From: Limnomonas spitsbergensis
Taxonomy: Eukaryota > Chlorophyta > Chlorophyceae > Chlamydomonadales
Length of the DNA stretch: 64,000 nucleotides
Direction: 5' to 3'
NCBI GenBank assembly: GCA_037349105.1
Contig: JAYJMM010000123.1
Span: 682,001-746,000, forward strand
A model generated the notes under the pieces. It had not been told where the DNA came from and ran no database searches. It saw only the letters and a list, made by a program, of their open reading frames with translations. The translations under genes were made by a program, and so were the position numbers. Of the stretch, positions 1 to 11,904 are shown piece after piece (position 1 is the first letter of the stretch; the number at the start of each line of letters is the position of its first letter).

Positions 1-185
1 GCCTGATTAAAGCATTTCACATGCTACTAAATAGCCTGCATGATAATCAACCTGTCAATCAACGTATGCTTGATAAGTAGGAAATGTCACTACTTATCAA
101 CATGCGACACCCTGATAATTACGTTGATAACCTACTCAGCCCCAAACGTGTTCAGTCAGAAATCAACCCTGATTGGTTGATAAAT
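1..185. repeat. AT-rich palindromic patch with repeated TTGATAA motif
   Basis: The motif TTGATAA or its complement TTATCAA recurs many times in this stretch, for example as TTGATAAGTAG facing CTACTTATCAA around 70-100, and again at 176, 271 and 1130. It resembles the edge of an inverted-repeat element that extends out of the window. No gene is visible from 1 to 3141 apart from repeats. Confidence 0.45.
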
Positions 186-492
186 AGGGGGGGTTCTGTC
201 ATAGTGTGAGCAGTGCAGGACCAGAAAAATGAGGCTCAACCAAGGAGGTGCCTGTCCAAGGGGTGGAGTAAGGTTGATAAATGCCCCAAATAAGCAGTCT
301 TTCTCGCGAAGTGAGGAATATTGAAGGGCTGAAAACAGGACAGATAGGGGTGAAGAAAAACGATGGACCGTGAGGGGCATGATAGCAGAGATATCAGTGT
401 GGAGGCTTGCAGGATTGACCCAATGGACATTGATGGCAGGGTGGGGAGTAGTGGTGAATGTTTGCCGTTGCGTGATTACGTTCGCTGTAAGA

Positions 493-902
493 GGTCGGTC
501 AGACTGCGTTACGTTTGGGGTTGCGTCAGGAAAAAGTGCAAACGCGATGCCGGTCACACTACCCAAACGCCAAACGCAACGTGTCAAAACGCGAAACGCA
601 AACGCAGGGGGGGGGGGGGTTGACGTTTCGCGTTTGAGATTTTTCATGAATTCCAGCTTAAGCTTGATCTTAAGCTGGTCACGAACAATATATATGTTAC
701 AATGTAAGGAAATATCAACCCCGAGTCGCTGGGAGACGGAATTCGCACAAAAATGTACCATGCCGTGCCCTGACGTCGTCTTGCCCTGCCGTCTTGCCCA
801 AACGCAGTGTGACCAGTTTAGCGTCAGATTCACGCTAAATCCAAACGCAACCCAAACGCAACTGCCAAACGCAACCTCAAACGTAACGCAGTCTGACCGA
901 CC
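493..902. mobile_element. MITE-like element with 34-bp terminal inverted repeats
   Basis: Positions 493-526 and 869-902 are reverse complements at 33 of 34 bases, beginning GGTCGGTCAGACTGCG. The 410-bp element has no coding capacity and is filled with copies of the short motif CAAACGCAAC in both orientations. A second, inner inverted pair (GGTCACACT near 551, AGTGTGACC near 805) makes it strongly self-complementary. Bases TAAG occur just outside both ends, but a target duplication is not certain. Long reading frames crossing this element are repeat artefacts. Confidence 0.6.
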
Positions 903-1469
903 CCTAAGGTCGTGCAAGGCGGGCTGGATTGGTTTCAGAGCAGATGGACAGTACGCGCACATACAGGGCCTACATTTCTCTGTACCGTGCCAACATTTCC
1001 TCGTCAGTTGGCATTTGTTTTACTGGGGAAATTATGCGATGCATCATCGTTGCTGCACAGCAGCGTGATCCTTACAGTGAGTGCAGTGAAGTACCCGAGT
1101 GACTGACTGAAAGGAAGGAACGGAAAGGGATTGATAACCGTTTTCAGTTGAAGTACGGGGCTTGATGCAATTTCGAAGGTCGACTGCGAGCTCATTTGGA
1201 CACTGATGCAATTATTTTTTGCAAAGGCAAAACGCTAGTCAGCCGGCAGCCGATCAACTGTTAGAAAGCGTAGTAGGCAGTCGTTTGGACTTCGGACATG
1301 GTCCCGCGGTGTGGCAGCAGCAGGGACAACGCACTTCGACACAGATGCCAATCATTGGTTAATTACAGCCTCTGGCTCTGGTGTTCAATGCCTCGCCAAC
1401 TACGAGAGGCAGTGGTTTGGACTTCGGAAAGCTCTATTGCTGTCACGGGGTTGTACACCGTGGAAAGGT

Positions 1470-2110
1470 GAAGCAACGACACAGGAAGCTGCACTTAAGT
1501 GTGACAGAAAGCACTGCACGGTTGATGCTTCAACACAGGCATACGGGAAGCAATGCACGGCATATGCTGCCAAACAAGCAGAAGTTGCCACGCAAAATAC
1601 GAACGACACAGGCAGCGGTTGGAATGCGGACATGCTCCAGCGGTGTCGCAAGTTTGTACACAGTTGATTGGAGAAGTAAAATAAAGTGATCGCAGCAAAG
1701 TCAACGAACTAAGAATTTCGTCGGTGACACAACTCATGCATGGCAATGACGTACCGGTAACACGTTTGGTTGTTTGGGCCCTCAACTCATGCATGCGACG
1801 GCCCATGTTGCAATGATGGGCTTCCTTGTGAGACAGCCAAGCAACATACCGCGGATGTCAACAAGCAAAATTACAGCAAACATTGCACAGCGGGTGCTGA
1901 GAAACAGGCAGAAAGACAACACGATGTGCACTGCTCGATGGCGAAGAAAAGGCAAAATGGCAGGAAAATACAGTGAACAAGGCGGATAGCGGATGGCGGA
2001 TGCTGCAAAATAGACAGAAACACGGTAAGCAATGCAGAGTAGTGCAGCACATGCTCCTTAACAGACAGAAGAACAACAAGCAATGCACGACTTCTGCGCA
2101 AAACTGGCAG
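1470..2110. repeat. Degenerate tandem repeat with AAGCAATGCACGG core
   Basis: Variants of AAGCAATGCACGG followed some 15-25 bases later by AAACAGGCAGAAG recur around 1505, 1550, 1880, 2015 and 2085, with spacing that has decayed. It reads as an old minisatellite. The flanking 2110-3141 holds no supported gene; a dispersed repeat arm (GAGCAGGGCCCAGAGGTGTAACG-like, near 2492) matches the hairpin in the 7.7-9.8 kb element. Confidence 0.4.
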
Positions 2111-3141
2111 ACCTTGAACAACATTATATATCCCATGAACACCCCATGCGGACACGGCACATGCATGCCGGTTTTTTTCAGTCAGTGGTATACCGCAATC
2201 AGCCACATTTCAGCTACACTGTGGCATCGGCCACAAGCCCCTGTTGCGGCCAGCCCTGCTTGGGCCACCAACCGGAGGCCGGTCCAGGCTTGGTGGCAAT
2301 CAACCTGATGGTGGCTGCGGGGCGGCTAAGCCAAAGTGGACCAATACCTTCCTTTGTATTTTTTCAGCCTATTGTAGTGTCCCTTCACTTTATTTCCTAC
2401 TTTTCCCTCCTTTCTTTTGTCCTGTCCCCTTCTGTGTTTCTTTCCATCTTTCCTCCCAACTCATTAGTTAGGCGCGCGGCCGAGCCTTTTTTGAGCAGGG
2501 CCCAGAGGTGTAACGTCATTTACCCACTGACAGAAGCAATGACGCATACTTCAAGTATTGTAACACTCCACCACCATGGGTCACTCGGGCAAAGTACCAC
2601 GCAGGCGCTCATTACAATATTATATCTGAGACACCTGTGCTACATGCAAGGACACTAGTTGCTGTGCAACAGCGCCGTAGTATAGAAATCGTGCACGTAA
2701 TTACGGCCCCTTACTCAAAGTAGCTGAATTTAACTGAATTTACGGTGACTGAAAACCCACTACGACATTCAGCTACTTATGTTTGCCCCCACTTGCCCAC
2801 AAGTTCCAAGGGAATGCTCGATCCACGATGCTAGTTACGTTTCCTATAAACGCAGGGTTCAAAATTGCAAGACTGAAGCTGATGGACGTCAGCTCAGCTG
2901 CTCACTCAGGCGAGGTGCGTTCGAGTACTGACGTTATCGGTTGTTCGGTTTCAGTTTCGGCTCGTTCCGTCTGACGTCATCAACGGACGACCCATATCAT
3001 TTGCAGGCCCTCAAATTCTCAAACCTTCATCCATCAAATCCTTTCCTACGACTTGCTTGAGAATCTGCTCGTGAGGCCAATTCCTTTGTTACGGTAATAC
3101 GAAAAGGTGCTGCTGGCAGCAAAAACAGCTTCACTAAAATA

Positions 3142-4304
3142 ATGGACGACGACAGCAGCAACTATAACAGTGCTATCACAAGCCTCTACACTTCTCATAC
3201 CCAAGGCAACCCCTGCTCGGATCTGGCACTGTCGCGCACTATGACTGCGGTAAGGCATTTAAGACGACTGGGTGACCATTCATTACACTTGATACGGTAG
3301 ACAAGTCGATTGAAATTCCATTTTGTTTCTGTTGGGCCTCTGTAAATATAGAGAGTGTGAGACTGTATGGCTTGCGCTCTGACAAAACAGCTCTGCTTGA
3401 CCTCCCCAGATTGCCCATACCCTGGGCTACCAGCACGGCGGCATCGGCAAGGGTTCTTACGCAGCAGAGGGCATGCGTAGGGAGGCCACAGCTTGCGGAG
3501 GTGGTGTTCCCAGTATGGAGAAGGTAACCAGCAGCTCAGCACACACCTGATTGAAATCCCTGCAATCTCAGGTGGCGGCATATGTCGCTGACCTCCTCAA
3601 GCCGCCTCTTCAGATCGTGCTGCGGCGTTTTCTTTCCTTCTTCAGGGCCTTGCTGGTACTACAAGTAAAATGCTTTCAATATCAGGGAAATCGTGACGCG
3701 GTTATTTTTCAACTTCGTGAAATAATTATTTTGAAGGAGATTGTCGAAATGATTTGGCTCACAAGTCTTAATTTACGGACTTTTGCTCTCTTGTGAAGTG
3801 TCACGTATTTAAATAACTCTACACCCAAGTGAAACCGCCACCAACAGGTGTCGCATTTTTCTTTGCAAAACCAGATGCCGGTTCTGGCGCCTACTTCTTA
3901 AAAACATGTGTCGGTATAAAAGATATCTCTCAAAACAATCCACGACACCCTCTGCCCTAAAATATTATTTTTAAAGGAAGATGGCCTTGCTCGCCTCTCC
4001 CAGTAGGAGGACTTCATCATCATTCATGTTGGTACTGTGCCACCTGCGGCAAGCACGACAAATGAAATACCGCTGGTACACAGATTCTGGAATTGCTAAA
4101 TTGGATCCAGCAGTGCTAAAATATTACTTCCACTGAGTCTAAACTGCACCTTTGCAGGGCGGTATCACGGCTTCCCTCCAGAGCATTGGCTCTACCGGCC
4201 ACGTCAAGCCACAGGCCTATCACGCCTTGTCCTCAGCTCTAGCGCGCACGGGGAAGAACGTGTCCGGGGGCCGGGCATCGCAGGGCATGAAGCGGCTGAA
4301 GTAG
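3142..4304 (+). CDS. ISG12/IFI6-IFI27-like small protein, copy A (3 exons)
   Basis: Exons 3142-3249, 3410-3523 and 4158-4304 (36, 38 and 48 codons plus TAG) join in phase 0 through GT-AG introns to give about 122 residues. The core reads GGI.KGSYAAEGM...A..GGGVPS..GGITASLQSIGSTG. This is the glycine-rich pattern of the interferon-inducible IFI6/IFI27 (ISG12) family, whose members have the run GGGV..G...A.LQS.GA.G. Animal members are small hydrophobic membrane proteins of mitochondria or ER; the function of algal members is not established. The match was made by eye. The same three exons recur at 11905-12792 with exon 2 of identical length, which supports the model. The start ATG (MDDDSSNYNS) is the only in-frame one near the conserved part, but exon 1 itself has no recognised domain. 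Confidence 0.6.
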
Positions 4305-5589
4305 AGGGGAGTAATTTTTCTTCTTCTTCTCTGCCACGCAATCGGGACCTGGCTGCATCAAGCTGCTGAAGTAGGGTCGAGTCTGCCACTCTGCCACTCT
4401 GCCTTGCAATCAAGGTGCATACAGGATCGCCAAGAGTCGGATGTGCTCGAGGCCGAGTCTGGCATGATGAAAATCTACAGTTCTGAATTTTTGGATGATC
4501 ACGCACCCCTTAAAGGCTCAATTTTATGTTGTCCGCTCCCCCCGCCCAACTTAAAGTCGTGTGGCCTCTACTCTACAAAAATCGAGGTACATGATTGGTT
4601 TGTCGTGTTCCTCAGCTGCTGCAGGCATTTAAGTTTAGGCTATTACCCTTCCAAGTTGGTTGGTCGTTTCTGACATACTTACTGTCAGGTTGTAGTAGGC
4701 AAGCCATCGTAGAATCTTCAAGAGATGCTGACGCAGGAAAGGGCCTGTTGTTTTCCATTCAGGGCCTACGGTATACCGGTCCTGAGTGCAGGTAGATGCC
4801 CCAGGTGCCTCAGCCCTGGAAAAAGGATGCTCGCATTGTTTAGATCTTTTAGAAGTTTCCTTGTCCATAGTATACGTGGGGGTGTACCCGAGTGCTGTCT
4901 TTAGCAGCATAAAGGGATCCCTACCTGCCTTTTTTTTTGTCCGTCCGTCCGGGTTGGGAGTGTTCCAACGAAACGCCGATTACTCACCCGTCTCTTAACG
5001 TCTGAGCACGTTTGGCATATCGAAAGCTGTAACTCGTGGCACTACGCTTTCTGATGCTGATTTGCAAGCGTGTCGTTGCTCCACGTCCGAAATCGACTTT
5101 CGGTCGGGACACGCTTACGCCCATTGCTGGGAGTCGCTCGCAAGAAAAGCAACGAACCCTTAATTTGATAATGTCGGCATCATCAAAAATGGAGAAGCTT
5201 CGATGCGTAGGCATTTGCTCAGTGCCTTCCACCTTGATCGATACCAGACTGTGGGCCCCGTACGCGTCGGTCACACTAAAAGTGTCATCCTGGCCTGGGC
5301 GCACATCCCGTCTCAAATGGACATCTGTGGCAGACAAACAGCTGTTACATCGTGGCACTTTGGTTTCGTATTCCGCTTTACAAAATTGTCTACTTGTCAC
5401 ATGTCACGAATCTCACTCCATGTGGGCCTATGGGGCCCTGGGCCTCGCTTGCTTAGGGCTCGGAAATCAGGTCATGATCCGTCCATTTGCGAATGACTTT
5501 CAAGCGTGGACGGTTTCGGTGCCCTATGCGTCAGTCCCGCATTCGTAGGCGCCAGTCAGTGTGCTTGGCCGGTAGTTTAGTACCAGTAC
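4305..5589. other. No supported gene
   Basis: Open frames here overlap on both strands, are short, and show no family pattern. A GGTATACC palindrome lies near 4771. I see nothing else that can be supported. Confidence 0.4.
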
Positions 5590-7600
5590 AAAGAAAGAAA
5601 GAAAGCTACGCCCTATTGGGGCGTGGATGTTAAGGAAACAACGCAGCTTGGGGCCGTAGCCACATCCGCGCCGTTACCATGAGGCAAGAAGAAAGAAGCA
5701 ACTTCCTCACGGTGGTTTTCTCTTATGGGTGTGTTTAGTTGGCCCATTGACAGGCTTCGTGGCGGAAAAATATTCGAGTCTACGTCTGGTTTGCACTATG
5801 CTATGCAAGAGTTTTATCGAATGGACATGCATTTTCTGGGCGCATTTCTTAGCATGGAACGCGGAGATCCCAAGAGACATCATGGCTTCAATTGTGTGCT
5901 TATTATAAATAGTGCCCGATGTGCCGATCAAGATTGGGATAATTTTTATGTTGTTTCGCTGGTGCCCGTTCAAGATTAGTAGGTCAACAAGGTCGGTGTG
6001 CTGGTTTAAGCAAGCTTTTAATTGGTCCCCATGCTCGGTGTCTCTACAATACTTGAATTCCCTATGTGGACTACAGCGTCCTTCTTTTGTCCTGTCGTTT
6101 GCATCAACAACATGTCAGGCTGCATTTTTATTTTCCTTTGGACGGCTCCCAGTGCTGGTGCCTCAGCGTGGGGGATTAAGTATGAGGGGACTCTATTCAT
6201 TAGCATGGCTGGTGCTCCTGCTCTCTCACACTTCTCGGCCGTTCCCAGGTCTGCCATGACGATGTCCCCTCCCATGCTGCCTTTCGATACAGCCCTCAGC
6301 AAAATCCTTCCTGTGCCATGGTGGCGCTCTATGTACATCTTTTGCATTTCGGGGTGCTTGCATGCGCCTGTAATATGGCCTGCACTGTCATGCTCTCCAC
6401 ACAAGGGGCATTTGTCGGTGGTACTTTTGCCCCACCTGAACGCCACCTTGTTATTCCAAAGGCATCCATGTCGCCATCGAAGGGCTGTTTTCTTCTCGGC
6501 CAGAGTGACTCCCGGGTGGTTAAAGAAACTGTTGCTGAGGGCCCCATTAGCAATCGATTGCAACCGTTGCCACCCTTGGAAGTATACGCTATCGACGTTG
6601 GATCGGCCAAGCTTTTGGCGCTCGTGAATGTGTGTCTTTAGGGCACCCTTCAGATCTTCTAATCCTTGCGGCTCTACCTGGTTAGGTCCTCTTCGTCAGG
6701 TTTTGTGAAAAGCCAGAAAGAGCCGTACTGCGAGGGTTCGGAGCTCACTGGAACGGTCAGATCGCATTCTCCCTTTTGAGTAGCTGCCCGTTTAGCGACA
6801 CCGTCGGCTTTCTCGTTTCCGATATCTCCGTTATGGGCCTTCACCTTATGGAATTCGACTATTTTCCCTTGGGACGCCATGAGCTGGAGTTGGCCCACGA
6901 TATGTTGGAGGAGGTCTCTGTGCTACGGATTTGGTACAAGGATGTGGCGCTGACCACAGCTATCTTGGTCTGTCTTTTCACTAGGGGTCCATAAATCCCT
7001 GCCAGTTCGGCTCTGTTTATGGTGTTTGTGGGACCTTCTCCAGCCGGGTTAATGGTGATGTCCTGTTGATCGGGAGTGGCGCTCGGGATGTGGAGGCCAG
7101 CGCCAGTTAGCTGAACTTTCCTGCCTTCTTTGAGGCTGGTTTCAATACAGCTGCCATCAGTGTAGGGTCTACCTCCGTTGCTCTAGGGATGTCAGTGTCC
7201 CTTGGAGAACGTTGGAAGGAGCTTGATCCTATCATGGGCTGGGCATGGCTCAGCTCTCCTTGACCTTCTTCCACCCTATCCCCACATGGGGGAGGAGGCT
7301 GGGTCCATGTTGCGGTTAGCAGGGGGTTGGCCCTGGCTTGCGGGTGTTTTTCTACATGTGCAAGGGTTGTGCGGAGCAGTCTGATGAGGAGATCCTGTTT
7401 CCACCCGATTTGCTCGGACTGGGCTTCTTTGTTCCACACAACGATTATGTCCATGTGGCATTTGTGCATGGGAGGCGGGGTTGCTCCTTGCGTCCAACTC
7501 TCTTCTTTCCACAGGGGGAAAGGGGAGCTCTTGGTGCTAGCTATTCTTGTACAATATTTCGGGTATTTGTCCAACCACTTTTGGTATGAGGGTACCGGTA
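5590..7600 (-). mobile_element. 5'-truncated, decayed non-LTR retrotransposon (RNase H and zinc-binding tail)
   Basis: Read on the minus strand, the region carries an RNase H-like domain (about 7165-6690) with YTDGS near 7165, NRAELAG near 7010 and KVKAHNGDIGNEKAD near 6830. It is followed by a zinc-binding motif C-x2-C-x7-H-x4-C (CPLCGEHDSAGHITGAC) near 6410. That order is typical of the 3' end of plant and algal L1-like elements. The position expected to hold the third acidic residue reads VVSATSLYQIR, so it seems lost. Frame changes occur near 7170 and 6900, and stops end the last frame at about 6018. The reverse transcriptase is missing. The 3' tail (5679-5590) ends in repeated TTTC on the minus strand and recurs at 44712-44798. 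This is a dead copy. Confidence 0.65.
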
Positions 7601-9025
7601 CATGGAGGTCACACTAAGAATGCATGGACATGCGGTATTGGCCATGTACAATTCAGTTTAGAATGGTGCATACCCGCTGGGCCCTGCTTGTAGCTCGGCC
7701 GCGTGGGGCTAGCAGGGAATGACTAGGCTCAATTTCAGCTACCATGAACAGCCTGGGCCATGGTGTAGCCATGCCATCCTTCTATGTGAGGGGACAGGAA
7801 CATGGAACCCGGCGTTCTAGGCGGGGGGAGAGAGAAGATCGTGTGGATGATTCGATCCCTCAACCTCTGGATATGGGTGCCACCAGTGATATACAACTGG
7901 ACCATTTCCCCACCATGTTCAATTCAGTGTGCGCAACCGATATACTACGATTGGCAGGCTGCTGGGCAGGCACCACTAGTCATACGAAGACGCAAACATG
8001 TCTAGCCTCCAGCTGGTCAGCATTTGAGCTGAAACTTCGCACAAAATCCAGTGCGCAGACATGCACCGATTCAGTTATGAATGTCCGCACAATTTGGAAG
8101 CTTTCGGTGGATGGGGTCACTGCCTGGGGTCACTGGCAATCCTTTCAATTATGCCGCCCCTTGCTTCACCCTTATCACCCTTAATGCATGGGCGCATGTC
8201 CAGCCGTCACACAAAAATATGTAGGCACTCGGGAAGTCCCGCCAGGTGACCCTTTCATCTATATGCTACCATGTGGATCATGGATATAGGTCCCATGCAC
8301 TTTCTGGCACTCAAATTATCAAGAGCCTTCATGGCACTCGATGGCCTGTTATTGAAATGAAAACAGCTCTTAATTCCTTCAGTTATCGACGCATGCAAAT
8401 CAACTATCTTTGGGCTGATAAGCAACAGCACATGAAAGGATTCTTCGTTGCTCGTTGAGTGCGGTCCCCTTGGTTCATTCATTTGTGCAGTGTAAGACCG
8501 TAGCCCCCGGAAGCGCACACATGTAGTGAACATCATGTCATTGACATGTAGTGAACAGGAGGGCCCAAAGCCAATAACGTTACACCTCTGGGCCCGCTCA
8601 TTACATGTTTTCAGACAGTATGCGTGAGAACTATATAGTCTATTGCTCCCAATGACCTAGCGTCAAGGACCAGGTCAGGGAGAGCGGTTAGGCGGGCCCC
8701 CAGGAAGGCGCCACAGATATTCATCAGTTGTACGGGAGCAGGCGTGGATGAGTGGTAGGCTGTGGCATTTGTGTCAGACGTGGTTGACATCATAGAAGGC
8801 TAGATTCCTGGGAAGTTGGAATATGGTTTCCTTTTCTTTTCTTTGAGAGGAAAGTGGAGTTCAGTCTTTTCCTTTCTGTTCCTGTTGAGCTTTCTCCTCG
8901 CTTTCAATTCCATTTGTCCAGGCCTTCACTCGTCAGGGCGAGGAATCTTCGCATTGCTTTCCTTTTAGGAGGGGGGAGAAATAATGTATTTCCCCGTTGT
9001 GTTCCTTTCTTCCTTTATTAGAGTT

Positions 9026-9083
9026 GCTTTCCTTCTCCCAACTTCACTGTTGCGCCCAACAGTGAAGTTGGGAGAAGGAAAGC
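9026..9083. repeat. Perfect 27-bp hairpin with 4-base loop
   Basis: Arms 9026-9052 and 9057-9083 are perfect reverse complements around the loop CGCC. The adjoining pair 9079-9101 and 9122-9144 is a second hairpin with 22 of 23 pairs, sharing five bases with the first. Confidence 0.85.
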
Positions 9084-9510
9084 AAGTGCATCACACCCCT
9101 GCGCAGCTGTACCAAGCTGAACAGGGGTGGGATGCACTTGCTTTTGTGGACTTAGCTGTGGGCATTGTTGAGGGCTAGTCTCTAGGGATTCTGAGGCGCC
9201 CGTGTCGTTTGCCTTTCCGGCTTTCTCTTTTGGTCCTTTTTTTGTTTGTTGTTGTGGTTGCTGTTGTTTGCCCCATTTTTAGTTTCTTCTCTTCTCCCTT
9301 CTGATCAGTGGGGCGCCCTGGCGGCCAAGCAGGGGTGGGATACGCTAGCTTTTGTGGTTTTTGAGAGGCTTTGTTCAGGGCTACTCTCTAGTGGAACTCA
9401 GGTGTCGGACTTGGTCTTCTTTGCCTTCCCGGCCTCTCCTTTTGTTCCTTTCCCCCCCTCTTCCTTTTAGTGTCTTCTTTTCTCCCTTCTGAACAGTTGG
9501 GCGCCCACGC

Positions 9511-9576
9511 GGCCGAGCTTTGAGCGGGCCCAGAGGTGTAACGTTATTGACCTCTGGGCCCGCTCAAACCTCGGCC
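9511..9576. repeat. 27-bp hairpin, dispersed motif GAGCGGGCCCAGAGGT
   Basis: Arms 9511-9537 and 9550-9576 pair at 26 of 27 bases around a 12-base loop. One arm alone recurs near 2492 and near 8593, so this hairpin belongs to a dispersed repeat family. Confidence 0.8.
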
Positions 9577-9999
9577 GGGGGCCCAATAGTGTAACGACAT
9601 TAACTTGTCAATGACGACATGACGTTGCACCTCAGGGCCAGAGGTTCAGGGATCGAACCTGCCACACGATCTTCTCTCCCCCCCTGACTAGAGCGCCGGG
9701 TTCCATGTTCCTGCCCCCTCACATAGGAGGATGGCATGGCTGCACCATGGCCCAGGCTGTGCATGGTACCTGGCATTGAGCCTAGTCATTCCCTACCAGC
9801 CCCACGTGGCCGAGCGTTCAGCAGGGCCCAGCGGGTATGCACTGTTCTACACCTCTGGGCCATGCACGAGGGAACGTAAGGTCAGAGGGAAAGAAGGAGA
9901 AGATCACTAAGGAGAAACAAATACCCCTACCAAAAGGAATGCGCAGCCCGAAGTATTTCTGCCCCTCTCAAGCCTATTCCCCAAGAGGGCAATGAAAAG

Positions 10000-10660
10000 C
10001 AACAAACTAGGCCTCGACAATGCCTACCGCAGTACCGCGTCTTCAACAAAAGTCAGAGCCTCCCAAGCCTGCCCCAGAACAACTGTTGCAAGTTTGTGGC
10101 GCCCTCCGAGGGGCCTGTCCAACCTCTTTCTTAAGCCTCTCCTTCACGCTGAGGCACTGGAAGCAGGCATGCAGCGCATCCTCCACCTACTCGCCATCTC
10201 CCCTTTTCCAAAACCGCTGGCAGCAGCGTGTCTCACGATGTTGATCGCTCCACCGTCCTCTCGTGTCAGCCGTGCTAACCGCACCGAGCCGCAGCCTTAA
10301 CTTCGTGCACACACAAGCGCACGCCTAATGTTGGTACGGCTCCTGGCTTGTGTAGCACGGCGCCCGCCTTAGACTGGAACCAAGCGCGGTAGGCAGCCGC
10401 AGACCTGTGCTCAGTGGTAGGGTCCCTGGGGTCCTCCCCGCCGCTTGCGTCTAGCTGCGCCTGTCACGGTGTCAGCGCTGATGAACGAACCCTACGAGCA
10501 GGCGCAACTGGAATCATCCAGCCGGGGGAACCCAGCACCTCTGTGCCAGTTATATGTCAGTCACTACCTGGCGCAATTTGGGGATGGCTTCTCTCTGCTC
10601 TAGCTCTTCCAGTGCACCGAGCAACTTCTCGCACCAGGTGCGTCCTAAGGTGTTTAGCTT
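10000..10660 (-). mobile_element. Second decayed non-LTR retrotransposon fragment
   Basis: The minus strand between about 10310 and 10080 reads LRLRLGAVSTADTRGRW, then HRETRCCQRFWKRGDGE, a stop, then VEDALHACFQCLSV. This is the layout (RLR.G....GRW..R.C.RC...G..E.VED..H..F.C) of the zinc-binding end of non-LTR elements. Upstream segments such as RTWCEKLLGALEELEQRE (near 10640) look like leftover coding sequence in other frames. Several stops and frame changes show that it is dead, and the first zinc pair is partly lost. Confidence 0.45.
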
Positions 10661-11904
10661 GACTCAAGTTGCAGTTTGACCTCGAGCGCCATGGTTGCCG
10701 CCATGAGGGGGTTGTGTGTCAGTGATAGACTGTCAACATCCAGCTAGCTACCGGTAGTCGGATATTGCCATATTGATTGTCTATTACAAGACTGCCACGT
10801 GAAACATAATGCACTGAAAATACTTTATTTTCAATATGCGGCCAATCACAGTGTTGAGACAGAATATACAATATTCAACTGCCTAGAGTCTTCTAAATCA
10901 ATGGATTTGCTTGATTTATTTCATAATTTAGGGTCACACAAATGTTGGGCCACAGTGTCAAACGTCTAACTGCCTAGTGCCTACCCCTAACGCCGAGATC
11001 TACCGGCCACGGCCTCCCAATTTTGCCCCGTCGAAGTACGATCCGATCCCTTAACGCATTTCCCAGTGCCATCGCTGCAGCATTTAAAAACTGTATAACC
11101 CATTTGATCCTTCATGTCGAAATGGTTGCATGGAGGGCACTTCTACCTGTCACTACCGCAGATTTCGAAAACCTAGTTCTTACCGCGCTGGCCTGGGAGC
11201 CAGCGGTATACCGCGATTTCCGGTAAAAGCAGGGGGGAATCGATCGATTCCCCAAATCGCGGTATACCGCAGCTACAAATAAACACACCAAGCCTCCATT
11301 GTACAATTTATTTCGGACTTCCCCCCAAATTGGTAGCGGCACCACTATAATCCGGGTATGGAATGCATACAGCCGCTAGTCAATTATGTACGTCTATATA
11401 GTACGGAATCACGCGTCAGTTCATCAGATAGTCGAATGTCACGCAAAGATTGCGGGCTCGGGAGCACGGCAGGCACGGGTAACGCCAACAACAACGCCAG
11501 CGCATGCCGACGTTCGCCAGTTGATTGGTGGCCTGGATCGCACGCATGCTCAAGGAAAGGTGAACGTCACCAATTATCATCTGCGATCGTGCATCGCTTT
11601 TGTCGACGATATGTATTTTCGTCGCTGATCCTTATCGAATCAGTCAGTTGTGACTTCCGAAAACCAGCCAGGCTGACAGACCCTGGCTCAATACCCGTGA
11701 GAGATAGACCCCAGACCCGTGACAGACCTCGTGACAGACCAGATGCAAAAACACTGAATTCTTACCAACGTCAGAAACCAACGAATCTCACTCGGCATCA
11801 AAACGAACGATTGTGTCAACGTCCCACTCTTTGATAATATCTTGCCACTTCCTTAAATACCGATGCTTAGGAGAGTAAGGAGACCAAGTTTACTGACTAG
11901 GATT
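10661..11904. other. No supported gene; nested palindrome at 11203-11270
   Basis: AT-rich sequence (10740-10960) followed by unique sequence with no convincing coding frame. The compound palindrome is listed separately. Confidence 0.4.
11203..11270. repeat. Compound palindrome: 17-bp arms plus inner 20-bp palindrome
   Basis: Arms 11203-11219 (GCGGTATACCGCGATTT) and 11254-11270 are perfect reverse complements, each containing the self-complementary octamer GGTATACC. Between them and touching the right arm lies the perfect palindrome GGGGAATCGATCGATTCCCC (11234-11253). The flanks carry no gene. Confidence 0.85.

Larger units (their letters stand above)
7659..9849. mobile_element. Fold-back element with ~212-bp inverted arms
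   Basis: Positions 7659-7870 and 9638-9849 are reverse complements over about 212 bp with roughly 90% identity by eye, beginning TAGAAYRGTGCATACCC. The 2.2-kb unit has no recognisable transposase; short frames between the arms carry no family signal. The inside is built of imperfect direct duplications (9119-9190 resembles 9330-9400) and stacked hairpins. No convincing target duplication is seen. It is most simply a non-autonomous fold-back DNA element. Confidence 0.6.
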
